Assembly: GCA_006176705.1 (NCBI GenBank)
Contig: QRFJ01000304.1
Span: 435,564 to 499,563 of the forward strand
Length of the DNA stretch: 64,000 bases
Origin: Cocos nucifera
Taxonomy: Eukaryota > Streptophyta > Magnoliopsida > Arecales > Arecaceae
Reading direction: 5' to 3'
The position numbers and the translations under genes were made by a program. Position 1 is the stretch's first letter; every line of letters begins with the position of its first letter. The notes below the pieces were generated by a model. It was not told the origin of the DNA. It searched no databases and saw only the letters and a program-made list of their open reading frames with translations. This document shows, piece by piece, positions 11,276 through 23,660 of this stretch.

Positions 11276-12202
11276 TATTGGTGCAGAAATTAGTCATCGT
11301 CAGATCCAGCTGAAACGGAGGTGGACGAGGTAACCGTCGAAGATCTGCAAAATAAAATCTCATCTAGAGTCGGTGGGGGGTGGCTCTGGTAGGACCCTTC
11401 GATGATTAAGTCAGCTCTAACCAACAGGAATGGAGTGCTCGAAAATGAGTTCGACAGAGTTTAGAGGAGGAGAGGTGAGCTTAAAGCCTAAAGTTAGCAT
11501 ATCTGGAGGATCCTTTTTATAGGTGGAGCTTGATGGTGACAGCTGTAGCCGCATGGTGGCGAGCCACTTGAGGTCCGATGGAGTCAGTCTCGGAGGAAGG
11601 CACCGTCTGCAACACCACCTATAATGGATTGATGGTGACAGCCATCGTCCTCTGGTAGCGGATGCTGTCGCCTTCAACGAACTAATGGTGATGGCTATAG
11701 TCATCTTGATACTGAGCTACTCGAAGTCGAATGAAGGATTGAAGAGCTTTAACGTGTACCCATTTTGGAGGAGTTCGGACTCCCGAAGAAAATATGGCTG
11801 AAGAGGATCGCCCGAGAGGAACAATAGTTGAAGGAGCCCGAAAGGAGTTTGGCTTCCATAGGCGTTCATCTGAATGAGGAATCCGGGAATCCAACCGAAG
11901 GAGGTGTCTGGGAGGAGTCCGGCTCTTGGAGAAGTCCGATCGAGGGGATGTCTGAGAGGAGTCTGACTGAAGTTCAGCTACTGAGGAGTTCGATTGCTGA
12001 GGAGTTCGGTCGAGGGATGACCGCTGAGGAGTTCGATCGAGGGACGATCGCTGAGGAGTTCGATCGAGGGATGAGCTCGACCTCTTAAGAGTTCGACTAG
12101 CTGAAGGAGTTCAGCTAAGGCTCGTCCGTTGAAACCCTTCTGTGGCTATCGGTTGCACCAGCCTGAGCATCGGACTGGACTTCGGTGAGAGTGAGGTTCG
12201 TC
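11276..12202 (-). repeat. LTR of element 1, right side (type II)
   Basis: The plus strand starts TATTGGTGC (a TGTTGG start with one change) directly after the primer-binding site. It is a close inverted copy of 13220-14100: for example the 'cctataaaaaggatcctccagata' block and the 'tgatcgtcggagggtcc' block both occur on opposite strands. The last 6-7 bases of the expected terminus (CCCAACA) are missing at about 12202, where tandem repeats of the opposite element begin. Confidence 0.75.
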
Positions 12203-13110
12203 AAAACTCGACTGTAGGAGATAAGATCTCCCCTGAGGTAACCTCGACCGCAGAAGATAAGATCTTCCCCAAGGCAACCTCGACTGTAGGAGATAAGATC
12301 TCCCCTGAGGGTCCGAACCGATCTCGACTGCAGGAGATAAGATCTCCTCCGAGTATTCGTATCAAAACTCGGCTGTAGGAGATAAGATCTTCTCTGAGCG
12401 TCCGCACCAATCTCGGCCGCAGGAGATAAGATCTCTCCCGAGGCAACCTCGACTATAGGAGATAAGATCTCCTCCGAGCATCCGAGCCAACCTCGACTGC
12501 AGGAGATAAGATCTCTCCTGAGGCAACCTCGACTACAGGAGATAAGATCTCCTTCGAGCACCCGAGTCAACCTCGGCCAAAGATAAGATCTCTTCCGAGC
12601 GACCGCAACAACCTTGGCTAGAGATAAGATCTCTTCCGAGCGATCGCACTAACCTCGGCCAGAGATAAGTTCTCTTTTGAGCAATCGAGGTCAATCTCGG
12701 TCAGAGATAATATCTCTTTCGAGCTCGACAACCTCAGCTAGAGATAAGATCTCTTCCGAGCGATCGTGATAACCTCGGCCAGAGATAAGATCTCTTTCGA
12801 GCGATCGAGTCAACCTCGATCAGAGATAAGATCTCTCCTGAGCTCGATAACCTCAGTCAGAGATAAGATCTCTTTCGAGCGACCGCGACAATCTCGATTA
12901 AAGATAAGATCTCTTTCGAGCGATCGAGACAACCTCGGTAGGAGATAAGATCCCCTCGAGGCAACCTCGGCTGCTGGTGACAATATCGCCCTCGAGGAGC
13001 TCAACCTTCGATCTTGACCGCAGGAGACGAGATTTACTTCAACCTCGGCTGGAGATGAGATCTCCCCCGGACTTCAACTTCAACATCAACTTTGGTTGGA
13101 GATGAGATCT
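12203..13110 (+). repeat. Tandem array with GGAGAT-AAG-ATCTCC core (array A)
   Basis: About twenty units of 36-44 bp, most often 41 bp, for example cores near 12220, 12256, 12292, 12541, 12582, 12623 and 12664. Each unit carries a short inverted repeat with arms GGAGAT and ATCTCC around AAG, followed by a variable CGAGC/CCGAGG-type linker and 'cctcg-ctg'. The orientation is opposite to the arrays in elements 3 and 4, so it belongs to a plus-strand element. Confidence 0.85.
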
Positions 13111-13219
13111 CCCCCGAGCTTTAATCTGAACCAACATGGAGCCCCAGAAAAGAACTTTGGCAGTCGCCTTTTCTGCACTCCCTTTCTTCGAATTTCGAAT
13201 CCGAAAGTGGGGAAACTAT
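13111..13219 (+). other. Polypurine tract and 3' end of inverted element remnant
   Basis: Short region between array A and the plus-strand LTR. The bases just before the LTR read aaagtggggaaactat, a polypurine tract matching the complement of that at 42302 in element 3. Only the 3' end of this element is present: array, polypurine tract and LTR. No gag or pol of the same orientation is in the window. Confidence 0.65.
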
Positions 13220-14100
13220 TGTTGGGGATGAACCCCACTCCCACTGAAGTTCAGTTCGATGCTCAGGTTGGTGCAATCGATAGTCATGGAAGGGTTTCAG
13301 CGGATGAGCCTTAGCCAAACTCCTTCAGCTAGCCGAACTCTTAAGAGGTCGAGCTCATCTCTCGGTCAAACTTCTCAATGACCGAACTCCTCAGCAGCCG
13401 AACTTCAGTTGGACTCCTCCCAAACATCTCCTCGATCGGACTTCTCCAAGAGCCGAACTCCTCCCAGACACCTCCTTCGGTCGAATTCCCGGATCCCTCA
13501 TTCAGACGAACGCATATGAAAAATGAACTCCTTTCGGGCTCCTTCAACTATTGATCCTCCCGGGCGATCCTCTCTAGCCATATTCCCTTTGGGAGTCTGA
13601 ACTCCTCTGAAATGGGTACACGTCAAAGCTCTTCAATCCTTCATTCAGCTCCGAGTGGCTCAGTATCAAGATGACTATAGCCATCACCATCAGTCCGCTG
13701 CAGGTGACAGCGATCCGCTATCAGGCGGCGATGACTGTCACCGTCAATCCATTGCAGATGGCATTGCAGAGGATGCCTTCCTCCAGAACTGACTCCGTCG
13801 GACCTCGAGCGGCCCATCACCACACGGCTATAGCTGTCACCATCAAGCTCCGCCTATAAAAAGGATCCTCCAGATACGCTAACTCTAGGCTTTAAGCTCT
13901 CCTCTCCTCCTCTAAACTCTGTCGAACTCATTTTCGAGCACTCCATTCCTATTGGTCAGAGCTAACTTGATCGTCGGAGGGTCCTGTCGGAGCCACCCCC
14001 CATCGACTTTGGATGAAACTTTATTTTGCAGGTCTCCGACAGCGACCTCGTCCACCTCCACTTCAGCTGGATCCGACGACGATCAGTTTCTGCACCAACA
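13220..14100 (+). repeat. LTR in plus orientation (type II)
   Basis: Starts TGTTGGGGATG and ends GCACCAACA, 881 bp. It contains a probable TATA box and start region (cctataaaaagg near 13853) and the 'tgatcgtcggagggtcc' block, in the order expected for an LTR read on the plus strand. It is the inverted partner of 11276-12202. No 5-bp target duplication is visible at 14101. Confidence 0.75.
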
Positions 14101-15550
14101 GCTAACATACACCTTAGGATTTCAAATGGCTAGAAGATCGAGTTATGATATAGTCAAACTATAATACACTCAAAGTGAACTGCTGATGCACCTTAGCTTA
14201 AAGAATTAGATACACAGCTACAGCATCGAGCTAGTTATCGATGAGAAGATAGACTTTCTTATAACTGCTCGAGGTGGTCATGCTCAGTATTCTTGTTCTC
14301 AATAAGTATCTATACTCTTGCTCCGATGTTTTCACTCCATAGACTCAAGACTCATCTATCTTAAGAAAATGATCGTACATCAATATTTTGGATCGATCAC
14401 CATCCTCATGATGATTCTATGATCAGAAGCAGTTTATGAGTTAATTATGATAACACATGCCTTAAATTCTCAACTCTTGAGAATATGTGTTATCATTCTT
14501 GTTAATTCAATGGATGTATCATAGATACTTTAAATATATAATATGATAAAAAATAATTTTTTTATTAATTTTAAGTTAAAATTATACAAATGCTCTTAGA
14601 AAATATTTTATAAGTATCAACCAATCTGGCTTCTAAGATACACATCTAAAAAAATAATTTAGTATTAATTTTAAAAAATAAGAAAAAAAATATTTGTTGA
14701 ATATTATTTAATTTAATTTGATTAAAAATTTTGATTAATTTAAGTTAAGAAAAATGAGCTTTGATCTTAAATCCTCAATCAACTGCTTTATGATTTTCTT
14801 AATTTGAGCTTTCTTATGCTTTTGATCAGTTAATTTGATTGCTTGATTTGATTATCTAATCATTTTTATAATTAATTAAAATTTAACTAAATTAAAAAAT
14901 ATTTTTTTTATTTTATTTCATGAAATGATTTTGATATATACTTCTAAATTTAATTTTGAAACTTATTTGCAAATCTAAATATGATACAGATTTTTGATGT
15001 ACCTTGAAAAATTTTTATAAAATTATTTATATCAAGATAATTTTAATTTACTCAAGAAATGAATTTAAAAAAGTTTCTCAATTGCTTTGATGCTACATGT
15101 TAGGATCATTAATTTGCTCGATACATTTTTTATATATATATTTTTAATTTAATTAATAAATATTTATTAAAAAAAGAATGAATATTGAATTAAATATTAT
15201 GATTGATTTTACTGCTCAAATATTGAAAAGCTCTACTCTTCTTGAACCCTTAAGTCTTAAAATATTTAAATTTAAAAATCTGATTATAGAATCAAGTTCA
15301 TTCAAAAAGAGGGAGAGCTATTAATATCTGAATTCAAGGAATAAATATTTTGAGCATCTTTCAAACAAGAAGATAGATTTTTTGAAAAGGAGGAGATGCA
15401 CCATAAGTTCTAAATTTGATACATTTTTGAAGTGGAATTGAGTTTAATTTTTTGAATTTGAGACATCTCTCAATCTGATACTTTTTTGAACTCAACTTGA
15501 TTGATTTTGATGATTATTTTAATCTTTCTATTGAGCTTTTTGATGCTGTC
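14101..15550. other. AT-rich intergenic sequence
   Basis: No gene seen. It includes a long hairpin at 14448-14495 (listed separately). The part before about 14560 has the look of Copia LTR debris, and 14560-15550 is very AT-rich. The end (15320-15550) reads like the degenerate 3' end of a SIRE-type Copia element. Confidence 0.35.
14448..14495. repeat. Compound hairpin
   Basis: Outer arms TGATAACACAT (14448-14458) and ATGTGTTATCA (14485-14495) are perfect complements. Inside, ATTCTCAA and TTGAGAAT pair around the loop ctc (14474-14476). A 7-base bulge (14459-14465) separates the two stems on the left side. In total 19 base pairs. Confidence 0.8.
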
Positions 15551-17180
15551 AAAAAGAAAGAGAGTGATGTTGAGCATATGCTTAATGAATTAATGCTTAA
15601 GATACTCATTGATTTGATGCTTGAAACCATAATGCTCATTGATTTGAATTGAGACATTCTTTTGAAATGGATATATATGAAATGTGTAATAAACTAAAAA
15701 CTAATTGAGAACATTCATGAAGTATACATTCATATATTTATTTTATCACTTTATGATCTATATTGGCAAAATAAATTAAAATATATTATTTATTTTAATA
15801 GTGTATATACTCAAAGTTTTGTTATCATAAAAAATGAAGAGATTGTTAACCCTATGATTGATTTTAATAATTTTAAAATATTGAGTATAAATAAATCTAA
15901 TTATGTATTTCAAGATTGAATGTAGGTCTTTCAGGAAGGATAGGAGTCGACCCCAGCAAATTGGAGTCGGCCTTGGTATGCTGGGAGAGACTGGCATGGT
16001 TTCAAGTTGACTCATACTTTGCAGGAGCCGACTCTCTCAGTGGAAGATAGAGAATAATAATTTTCAGATTGTCCGATTTGAGTTGATCCTAGAAAAATTA
16101 GAGTCAATCTTAAAATTCGAGTCAACTCAAATGCATAGCAAACTGGCTCTCTTAAAAAAATATAGAGAGCACTATTTTTAAATTCTGAGACTAAGTCGAC
16201 TCTTGGGACAGTCAAGTCAACTTGAAGAAAATTAGAGTCGACCCCCAAAGAATTGAAGTCGATCCTAAGATTGAGATAGGCATAATGGCTAGTTTTTTGT
16301 AGCCTCTTCAATGGCCATTTCTCCATTCCAATGCCTAGTCAAAGACTTTCAATGATCGAAACTTATTCTCTAGCCATCTTTAAAAGTATTAAAGGCTAGA
16401 AAAATATTTGAAAAGTGAGAATAAAAAAGTTTAAAGAGAAAATTCTTCAAATTTGAGTAAGTTTCATTGGATATCAAAACAAGAGAGAAAATAGAGGAAC
16501 CAAAAAAAAGCTTCAACATCATCTTCAACATCCTCTCAAGCTTCAAAGAAGAAAAAAAAAGCTTCAAAGAGACATCTTTCAGCCTCTTTTGCATGCCCAA
16601 AAGAGTTTCATTTTTTAATTTATTTTGAATTAAAAAAAAATTTATATTTTTAATTTCTTTATAAGTTTTTTTTGAAAAAAGAAACTTAAGGATTAGGCAC
16701 ATCCAAGTCTGGAATTGGACATTATAGGTTGTGATTGGTGAGCCTGTAAAACCAATTAGGTTGATTGTGAGCCTGAAAAATAATCGATGTAAGGTTTGGT
16801 TGGTGATTTTGAAAAATCAATTAGATTTGTTTATGAGTTGAGGAAAACAAACACATAATAATGAAATTATAGTAGAATTTCAAAAAAAAACTTGAAATGT
16901 AAACGTAGGTATGGAGTTGCACTGAATCACTATAAATTCTATTATATTTGTATTGTAACTTATTTTCTTACTTTACTTGTTTCGATACATGTTTAGCTTA
17001 GCTTTAAATTCTGCATAGCATTATTTATATTTTGATTCCACTGCTATTTGAATTATTCACATCATAACCACTTAAATTAGTTTAACTAGAAGCATATACT
17101 TGTTTAGAGTATAATTTGATTAAAATTTTAAAAGAATCCAATTCATTCCTCCTCTTAGGTTGCTACCTTCTAAGCAATAC
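15551..17180 (+). mobile_element. Copia (SIRE-like) 3' end: polypurine tract and LTR
   Basis: The phrase gatgctgtcaaaaagaaagagag before TGATGTTGAGCATATGC (15565) resembles the 3' polypurine tract and LTR start of SIRE-type Copia elements. The right end near 17130-17180 contains caattcattcctcctcttagg, which resembles the known 3' LTR end region of such elements. Inside, 15940-16265 has repeated 'gagtcgac' words. No intact Copia protein is seen, and the call rests on recall of family style. Confidence 0.4.
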
Positions 17181-17566
17181 TATTGTTTTAGGGGCTTTTA
17201 GAATGTATTGATTGGTTGAGTTGGCAAAATTGTTGAATGTTGAATACTAGTGATCTAAATTTAGTCACATTGTCGCATCAATTTTGGATGTCCTCCCTAT
17301 CCTAGTTGTCCATATATAAAATAAAAAAGTTAAAAATCTCTTATGTAGTCATTGCTCTACTCGCTAGTCCTGTATGAAAGTTGATAACCATTTGGATAAT
17401 ATCCAAGGTTATATATTGACACCACCATGATTGTCATATTAGATTAGTGAACTCAATAAATAGGTGATTTGTAGCAATCATCATAACATAATCATATTCT
17501 TCACCATAAGCATGTATTTTTATTAGAAGGAATATACTTATTTCAAATGTTTGCAAATAATCATTT

Positions 17567-17570
<4 letters not shown>

Positions 17571-17611
<41 letters not shown>
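17571..17611. repeat. (CT)n microsatellite
   Basis: About twenty uninterrupted TC dinucleotides. Confidence 0.97.
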
Positions 17612-17614
<3 letters not shown>

Positions 17615-18072
17615 CTAATTAATTTCTTTTGAACAATTTTATTTCCTCTTTATTTCCCTCTTTAAGAACCTTAACCATCTCTATTCTATAATCTCTATTT
17701 TATAATCTCTATTCGATATCTCACATTAAAAATTTCTTTAATATTATTTACTATTTTTCTTTATATTACTATAGCATATTAAAGCACTCTGATTTCTAAT
17801 TTTGGGCATTAAACATCCACTTCCTCACCATGTTGCAATGTTTGTCTCGATACCAATTTGTATGTTTATTCCACTCTAGTGTGGCATCTTTTTTCTACCA
17901 AAATAAATAAATAAATAAATAAATAACATGTGAAATATTTTTTTTATTCTTTTTCTCATCTAATTGTATCGGATTTGGATCATATAGGATCTGAAAAGGA
18001 TCTGATCCACTCCATATTTGGTTCATTCACTTGCCTTCCATCTTGATTTCAGTTGGGACGGCAGGATTCCAA
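17612..18072. other. Intergenic, AT-rich
   Basis: No gene found. It contains a short AAAT-unit microsatellite near 17903-17926 and TATA-like stretches, with nothing further to support. Confidence 0.5.
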
Positions 18073-18474
18073 AATGGCGCTCGTGGCCTAGTGCTAGAAG
18101 CGGCTCCTCACCGGTGGAGGCAGCATTGCCACCGCTCCACCACTCCTCCACTGTCTCTCCGCTGTGAGATCCTACCGCCGCTAGTAGCACGAAGGTATTT
18201 ACTACGACCTTCAAAGTTTGGAGATCTTTATGTATTTGGGGCAGCTATGGTTTTTCTAGGGTTTTAATGAGGTTCGGTCGGTGGCATAGTGAAGGTGGGG
18301 ATTGCGGAGTTCTTGAAAGGGGTGGGGAATGGGGTTGAGGCGCATGTCATGAAGCTAGAGGTGGAGATCAAGGACTTCCAGAAACTTCTTGTCACAAGAA
18401 CCCTCCGCCTCAAGAAGCTCGGCTTCTACGACATCCAATTCTCTTTTATTCCTTGGTTTCTTCTCTTTTTCTGA
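18073..18474 (+). pseudogene. IGR-motif protein (mitoribosomal mS41-like) pseudogene fragment
   Basis: From 18289 the plus strand reads VGIAEFLKGVGNGVEAH, then a KLE-x-E-I-x-D-F-QKLL stretch and TRTLRLKKLG. I recognise this as the start of the plant IGR-motif protein (family of yeast Fyv4/mitoribosomal mS41). The conserved continuation after LKKLG is replaced by unrelated FYDIQF and a stop at 18474. Upstream, 18073 onward could be the N-terminus (MALVA then stops), with in-frame TAG codons soon after the ATG. A truncated, probably dead copy is the simplest reading; a missing exon elsewhere is possible but no splice donor is seen. Confidence 0.45.
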
Positions 18475-19530
18475 ACTAATTTAGATTTTTTGGTTATTTT
18501 TCTTCTTATTCTTTTACACTTTTTTTGGATAGCCCTTCACAAGGGAAAGAAAAGGAAGGAAAAGGAAAGGAAGAGAAAGGGAGGGAAAGGGAGGGGGAAC
18601 ATTATCCTTGTTTGGATAGATTCGGATGGATGTTCCGTGTTGATCCAAAAGAAGAAATCCTTTTTGCTCTAAAACCCTTAAATCTGAATTTCTTTTAGGA
18701 GCTCAAAGCCGGACCTCTCTTTAATTTCTTTGAGGCTATTATGGGTTAAATGATCACTTAAAAAAGTAACAAAATTGTACCTTTCTGAGAATATAGAAGA
18801 CTTGAAGAAACAAGCTCATGGCGAATGGAATGATAAATCGGAGTAGATCCCGAATTAGTAGTATCTTTGGATGGAGACGACTTTGCAAAAAGTACTTCAT
18901 TTTTTTCTTTTTCGTGGCAATGTCTGGAACTTAATGTAACATAATGCATTCTTACGAGCGAATCATGATAGTCACATAACCTTTCTGGCTTTCCAATAAT
19001 TTCGTGAGTTGATAGTTTTAGATATTATTCCGACTAATTTAAGAGTTCTCTCTTTTGATGAATCGGTCTCTGATCGGCGTGCATATGTGCATACAGGCAT
19101 CTGTGTATGCTCAATTTGAGATGCGCCAGCTTGCCATACAACGATAGCATGGATACATATTGTGTTTAGGGTGAAATTTGCTTTGTGGGAACCATCCTTG
19201 TGTTAGTGATTTTAAAGGGTTGGCACACCTTTTTTTTCAAGGGGACATGCAGCACGTAGGATTTTACACAATCTGGATTTTATGGCTTTCCTGTTATTTT
19301 CCACTTTTCTATTTCTCCGGCTTCCTTCTGGCCCTTTAGTTGAAAATAATTAGCTTGTGGACGTACATGTTAACAATTGGATGTGAATTCTAAAGATGGA
19401 TGTTGTCCATACACCAGTCCATGGTGATCGGATATTTTTTATGGATTCTTTTCCCATCAAATCAAATAGGTGTTATTAAATGACAACTCTCTAGCATTGT
19501 TATATGTTTTATGTTTTCTTAACATGTACT
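18475..19530. other. Intergenic; purine-rich tract
   Basis: A G/A-only tract lies at about 18540-18598. The rest shows no coding sequence I can defend on either strand. Confidence 0.45.
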
Positions 19531-22500
19531 CTTAGGCTCTAGATGGGTATGCAATATGGTTCTGGCTAAAATGTAATTTCACTTTCTTTTGGTTTAATGG
19601 ATGTAGGGGAAACTGATTTCGAAGGCTGGGACCGTGGAAGCCTCGAGCTGAGCCTCGAAAACCACGATCGGCTCGCTCGAAGTTTCGAAGCAGCCACTTA
19701 ATTGGGAATTGATGAAAGAAAAGAAAATTAAAGAAAGATTGAGGTATTACTTTTAAAAAATTATCATAAGATAATTCTATTAATAAATAATATAACTTAC
19801 TACAGCTCCTCCATTGATAGTTATGTAAAAGCATTATATAAATATTTAATATCAAGTATACTTTCATCGTGATTTCACCTAAGAGCTCAAGGAACATGTA
19901 AAAGTAATTTGAAAAAGGATCAACCAAAAAAAGTCAGATAACAAAATATAAATATATATACCTTGCATGTGATACATCTAAGAAACTATACTAAATTCTT
20001 TCAATCCTTCCCAGATATGATGCATTGTGCCTTAATTTGGTTTCTTTTTAATAACTTTTTTCGTGTTTCCACGTCCTCATTCAATGCATTACTTAGAACC
20101 ACAAAATTAATTACTTACAATAGAAAACAAAAATTATGCCTACATTGTTCGCATACAAGAAACCTAAATAAAAGCAATTTACAATCCCATCGCTTCCAAC
20201 CAGCCTAAATCCAATACAAGGAGAAGACTAGCGATAGCTTAATAATAATTTTATTTTAAATTCCACTACAAGTCTGACAAAAAGATTTTCAGCCAATCTC
20301 TTTAATAAATTTTTATAGTTTTAGAAAAAGCGCCATGAGCAATCTGTCCATCCTAGATATTATGGTAGCTACTTCGAGCTGGTATTTTTCTTATATTATA
20401 ATTATTGATCATTAATATGACCATCATGACAATCACTATAATAGAAAACAGAAGGAAAACAAAAATGCATATTCAGCTTCTTCGATTGCTCTAATTACAT
20501 GAAATGAACCAAAGATTTTTTTTTCCATTGGAAAAAATCATTGGTTATTATGTTTAAAATATAATGTATGACCTAATCTATAAAATTCAAAAAAAGGAAA
20601 CACATGATAAAAACAAAATTAAGTAGTTTTTTTTTTTTTTAAATTGATGTATTTAACCACAAATATGTCATCTAACAAATCAAGATTAAATTAAAATCAT
20701 TATAACAATTAATAGAAAAAAGAAAAATATTTAAACAAAAAAATTAATTTTTAGATTTAATTTATGGTTGTAACTTGATCCGATTACCAAATGGGTTAAA
20801 GATTTAAACCTTAACCGAACCTATTTGATAAATAGGTTTAGATGGGTTGAGTTTTTGTCCCAAATTCACTTACGTCAGATTCAATCCAACTTTAATCAGG
20901 TTGTTGACAGGTTGGATTGATGGATTGGGTCAAAAATTGCCATCCTTACTCGAAGGCGCTGGCGAGAGAAAGGCACCCTCAGTGGAATAGCCTACAAGAA
21001 CAGCCTTTCTTTTACGGGCCTAGGACAATGATTGATGCCTGGACAACTAATGACTGATAAAAGACTTACCAAAAGCTGAATATTTACAAAGCATGTCACA
21101 ACTCCTATTTCAAGCAAATATCATAATGCATGCCACAACCATCAGAATTATCAAAATGATGCCGGCTAACCGAGCGGTCAACCCAAAATGGCTTAAAACT
21201 TGGAATTCTGGAAACTTCGGGATGTGGCTTGCCTTCTTCTGGCCACTTATTTATTTACCATCTAAATTCCTGGCCTTGCCTGTTTTTTTTCCTCCTTGGA
21301 AGAGGAATCAGAATCATCGTCACTTTCACCATCATCAGTCTCGACCCTACCCGATATGTTATCGGATTTCTCTTCATGCGGCTGTTGTTTAATCCTCCAT
21401 CCACCGCCCCCGCACCCCACGGATTCCAAATGAAAAGAGACCTACAAAGAGCAACGGGTCTGTACAAAATTAATTTAAGAAAAGTAAGCAGGTTGATGGA
21501 GGGAGATTCTTCAATGGACTGGTGGCTGTTAGAATTATCAACAATATGAAAGACGAAGATGAGAACGTTGCTTGAATCACTAACGTGACAGAACGCAAAG
21601 TATATGAAAGAAACCAACCTCGAGCTCCCTGATGCCAAGACATCATCTCGAGGATATGGATATATATATATATATATATACAGCTTGGTCACAGGACCAA
21701 TGGTCGTTATGTCTACGTTCGCATGACCTCTGCCACGGGCTTCCCTATGTTCCCCGTCGTGGTTATCACTAATGTAATGCTGATGGCTATCTTGTACAAA
21801 GTTGTCATCTTTAAAGGTTGAGATGCATGCACGTAAATTACTGTATAGATTTACAAGCGTACCGGTGCCTCATCTAACTATTTTGGATGACTAAAGAGCA
21901 TAGAACAACCTTATGTTTCATGAACCATCTGGATTAAACCTCCAGCCGATGCAAATGCTTCCAGCAATCTATTGATGGGTCCCACCAAAAATCCACTGGT
22001 TATGTTCATTGGAATTGTAAAGACAAAGCAAGCACCTTTGAAATGGAGTCAAGCGACGATTGCTGCATGAAAATGTCAAATTGCTGCAATCGAAGGCTAT
22101 TGGAATGGTGAGCAGGGTATTCGATCGAATGCTAGACGAGAAGGGATACTCACAAGTCATTAAGTAAAGACGTCCCCCCTAAAAATGAAGCAGAACTCAG
22201 GCTTATGATGTAACCGTTCCAATTGTTCGGTAGGTTAACCGAAGCCACCGTATTGATTGACACAGGACAAGAGATGTAAACGCCGATAAAAAAAACTGAC
22301 AACCTCAACGGTTAAGATGATAAAATCTTAGTTTATGATGAATCTGTCCCCTTTCTACAGGTATATGACTCGAACAATATTCATCCATTTGACATATGGG
22401 ACAACTCCAGAAACTTTCTCGTCGCTAGTCATAAGTTATTCCCGATTAGGCTGTTACTGGAGTCGAGCACTAGCTCGGTCTGAACCCGAACGATCAAAAA

Positions 22501-23660
22501 TATTTAGAAGATTTAAGACATTATACATTTTAGGATAGTTCATTATAAAAGTCCTTAAAATAAATCCACTTTAAAATAAAAGGTCCAGATCTATTTATGC
22601 TTCATGGAGTTTGGAAAAAATTGAGTGAAAATCATTCTTATCCTTTACATGTTCACTCTACTTGCACCCTCTGTGAATTTTGGCCCACCAACTTGCGGCA
22701 TGGTTCATCATACAACCGGTTAAACCCAGTTAATCCTGGAGCCTGGTATGTTACATTGCAATAAAAATGCAAAAAAAACTCATGTTAACCTACTTGGGCA
22801 CCAAATATCCAAAATACTAGATCAAAATCTTCCAATATTTCTCCATAAGTTTTTCAAAAATGATCAAAAATCAGTTAATAGAACACTTTAAATGTGATAT
22901 TGTTCAGGTGATAAATGCATAAGATGGCATTCGCATACGAAGAAAACATGAACAATTCAATTTCACAATCAACATAAATAAAAAAATATCACACAGCAAA
23001 ATAACCATTCTATTTGAAAATACCAAAACAATCAGTAGCCCCGTAATTCATGTACGGTGGACCAAAACAAATCAATGGTTGATATGTTAATGCAATAATA
23101 ATATCGGTGGAGATAATCTTACCGTGTTAGTTGCAAGGTAATCAAGCAATCCAACAAGAATTATAGATACAGTTTTTAGATGGAAGCAAAGACCCATGTA
23201 AGTACAAATGCAGCATTCTGATCATGCAGAAATGCAAGTGACAAACCTTGAGATTGATCTCGTCTGGGATAGGTTTACCACTTATCTCTTGCACTAAACA
23301 AATTTGCCGAACCATTTTGGGGCTCAAACAATACCACTCCAATTAATTCTCCATCTTAAATTATCAGTTAGCCTTGATCGATATTTAGCCAGCCAAGCCA
23401 TATTCTAGGGTCTAGACTAACACATTAAATAGTTGCTCAACCTTGCTGCTCTGTCATTGGGCTTTGGCTTCTTTAAACATAGTTTTCGAGCAAATGCTGA
23501 TTGACTCATGAGCCTAAATAGTGTATGCTGAAATATGAAACATTTCTACTCATAGTCTTCTTCGAGTTTTAACCTAGATGGACATCAAAGGCAAGAAAAA
23601 GTTCGATGATTCACTGTTGATCTATGCGGAAATAGATGGATGGTCAAAAGGCATCAGAGA
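19531..23660. other. Intergenic, AT-rich, no recognised gene
   Basis: Scattered short ORFs only, none with a recognisable motif. A GC-richer island at 19600-19700 and a (TA)n run at about 21657-21680 stand out. There is no RNA gene or element edge that I can support. Confidence 0.4.
21657..21680. repeat. (TA)n microsatellite
   Basis: About ten AT dinucleotides in a row, after ggatatgga. Confidence 0.9.

Larger units (their letters stand above)
854..12202 (-). mobile_element. Composite TAT-lineage Ty3/gypsy element (element 1)
   Basis: A decayed LTR retrotransposon read on the minus strand. Left to right on the plus strand it shows the 3' LTR (854-2120), a degenerate antisense ORF, tandem repeats, integrase, the archaeal-type RNase H, the ordinary RNase H, a Copia-like insert (9138-9711), gag, a primer-binding site and a 5' LTR (11276-12202). 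Two RNase H domains place it in the TAT group. Reverse transcriptase core and protease are missing: the Copia-like piece sits where they should be. The left LTR resembles that of element 2 (type I), while the right LTR belongs to the array-bearing subfamily (type II). The unit therefore looks like a join between two related elements rather than one insertion. Confidence 0.75.

Noticed and set aside
12115..12570. 151-codon minus-strand open frame across array A
   Set aside because: It is a repeat-derived frame (R/D-L-I-S/C-S-R periods) produced by the 36-44 bp units; no independent protein signal.
12203..13110. CRISPR-like look of array A (regular repeats with variable linkers)
   Set aside because: Plant retrotransposon context, linkers are related to each other, no cas genes, and the same array recurs inside other elements.
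18740..19160. Possible additional exons downstream of the IGR fragment
   Set aside because: No splice signals or homology that continue the IGR protein were found.
21255..21692. 145-codon minus-strand open frame
   Set aside because: Part of it is the (TA)n run giving alternating I/Y; no recognisable domain, and overlapping frames are open on the other strand.
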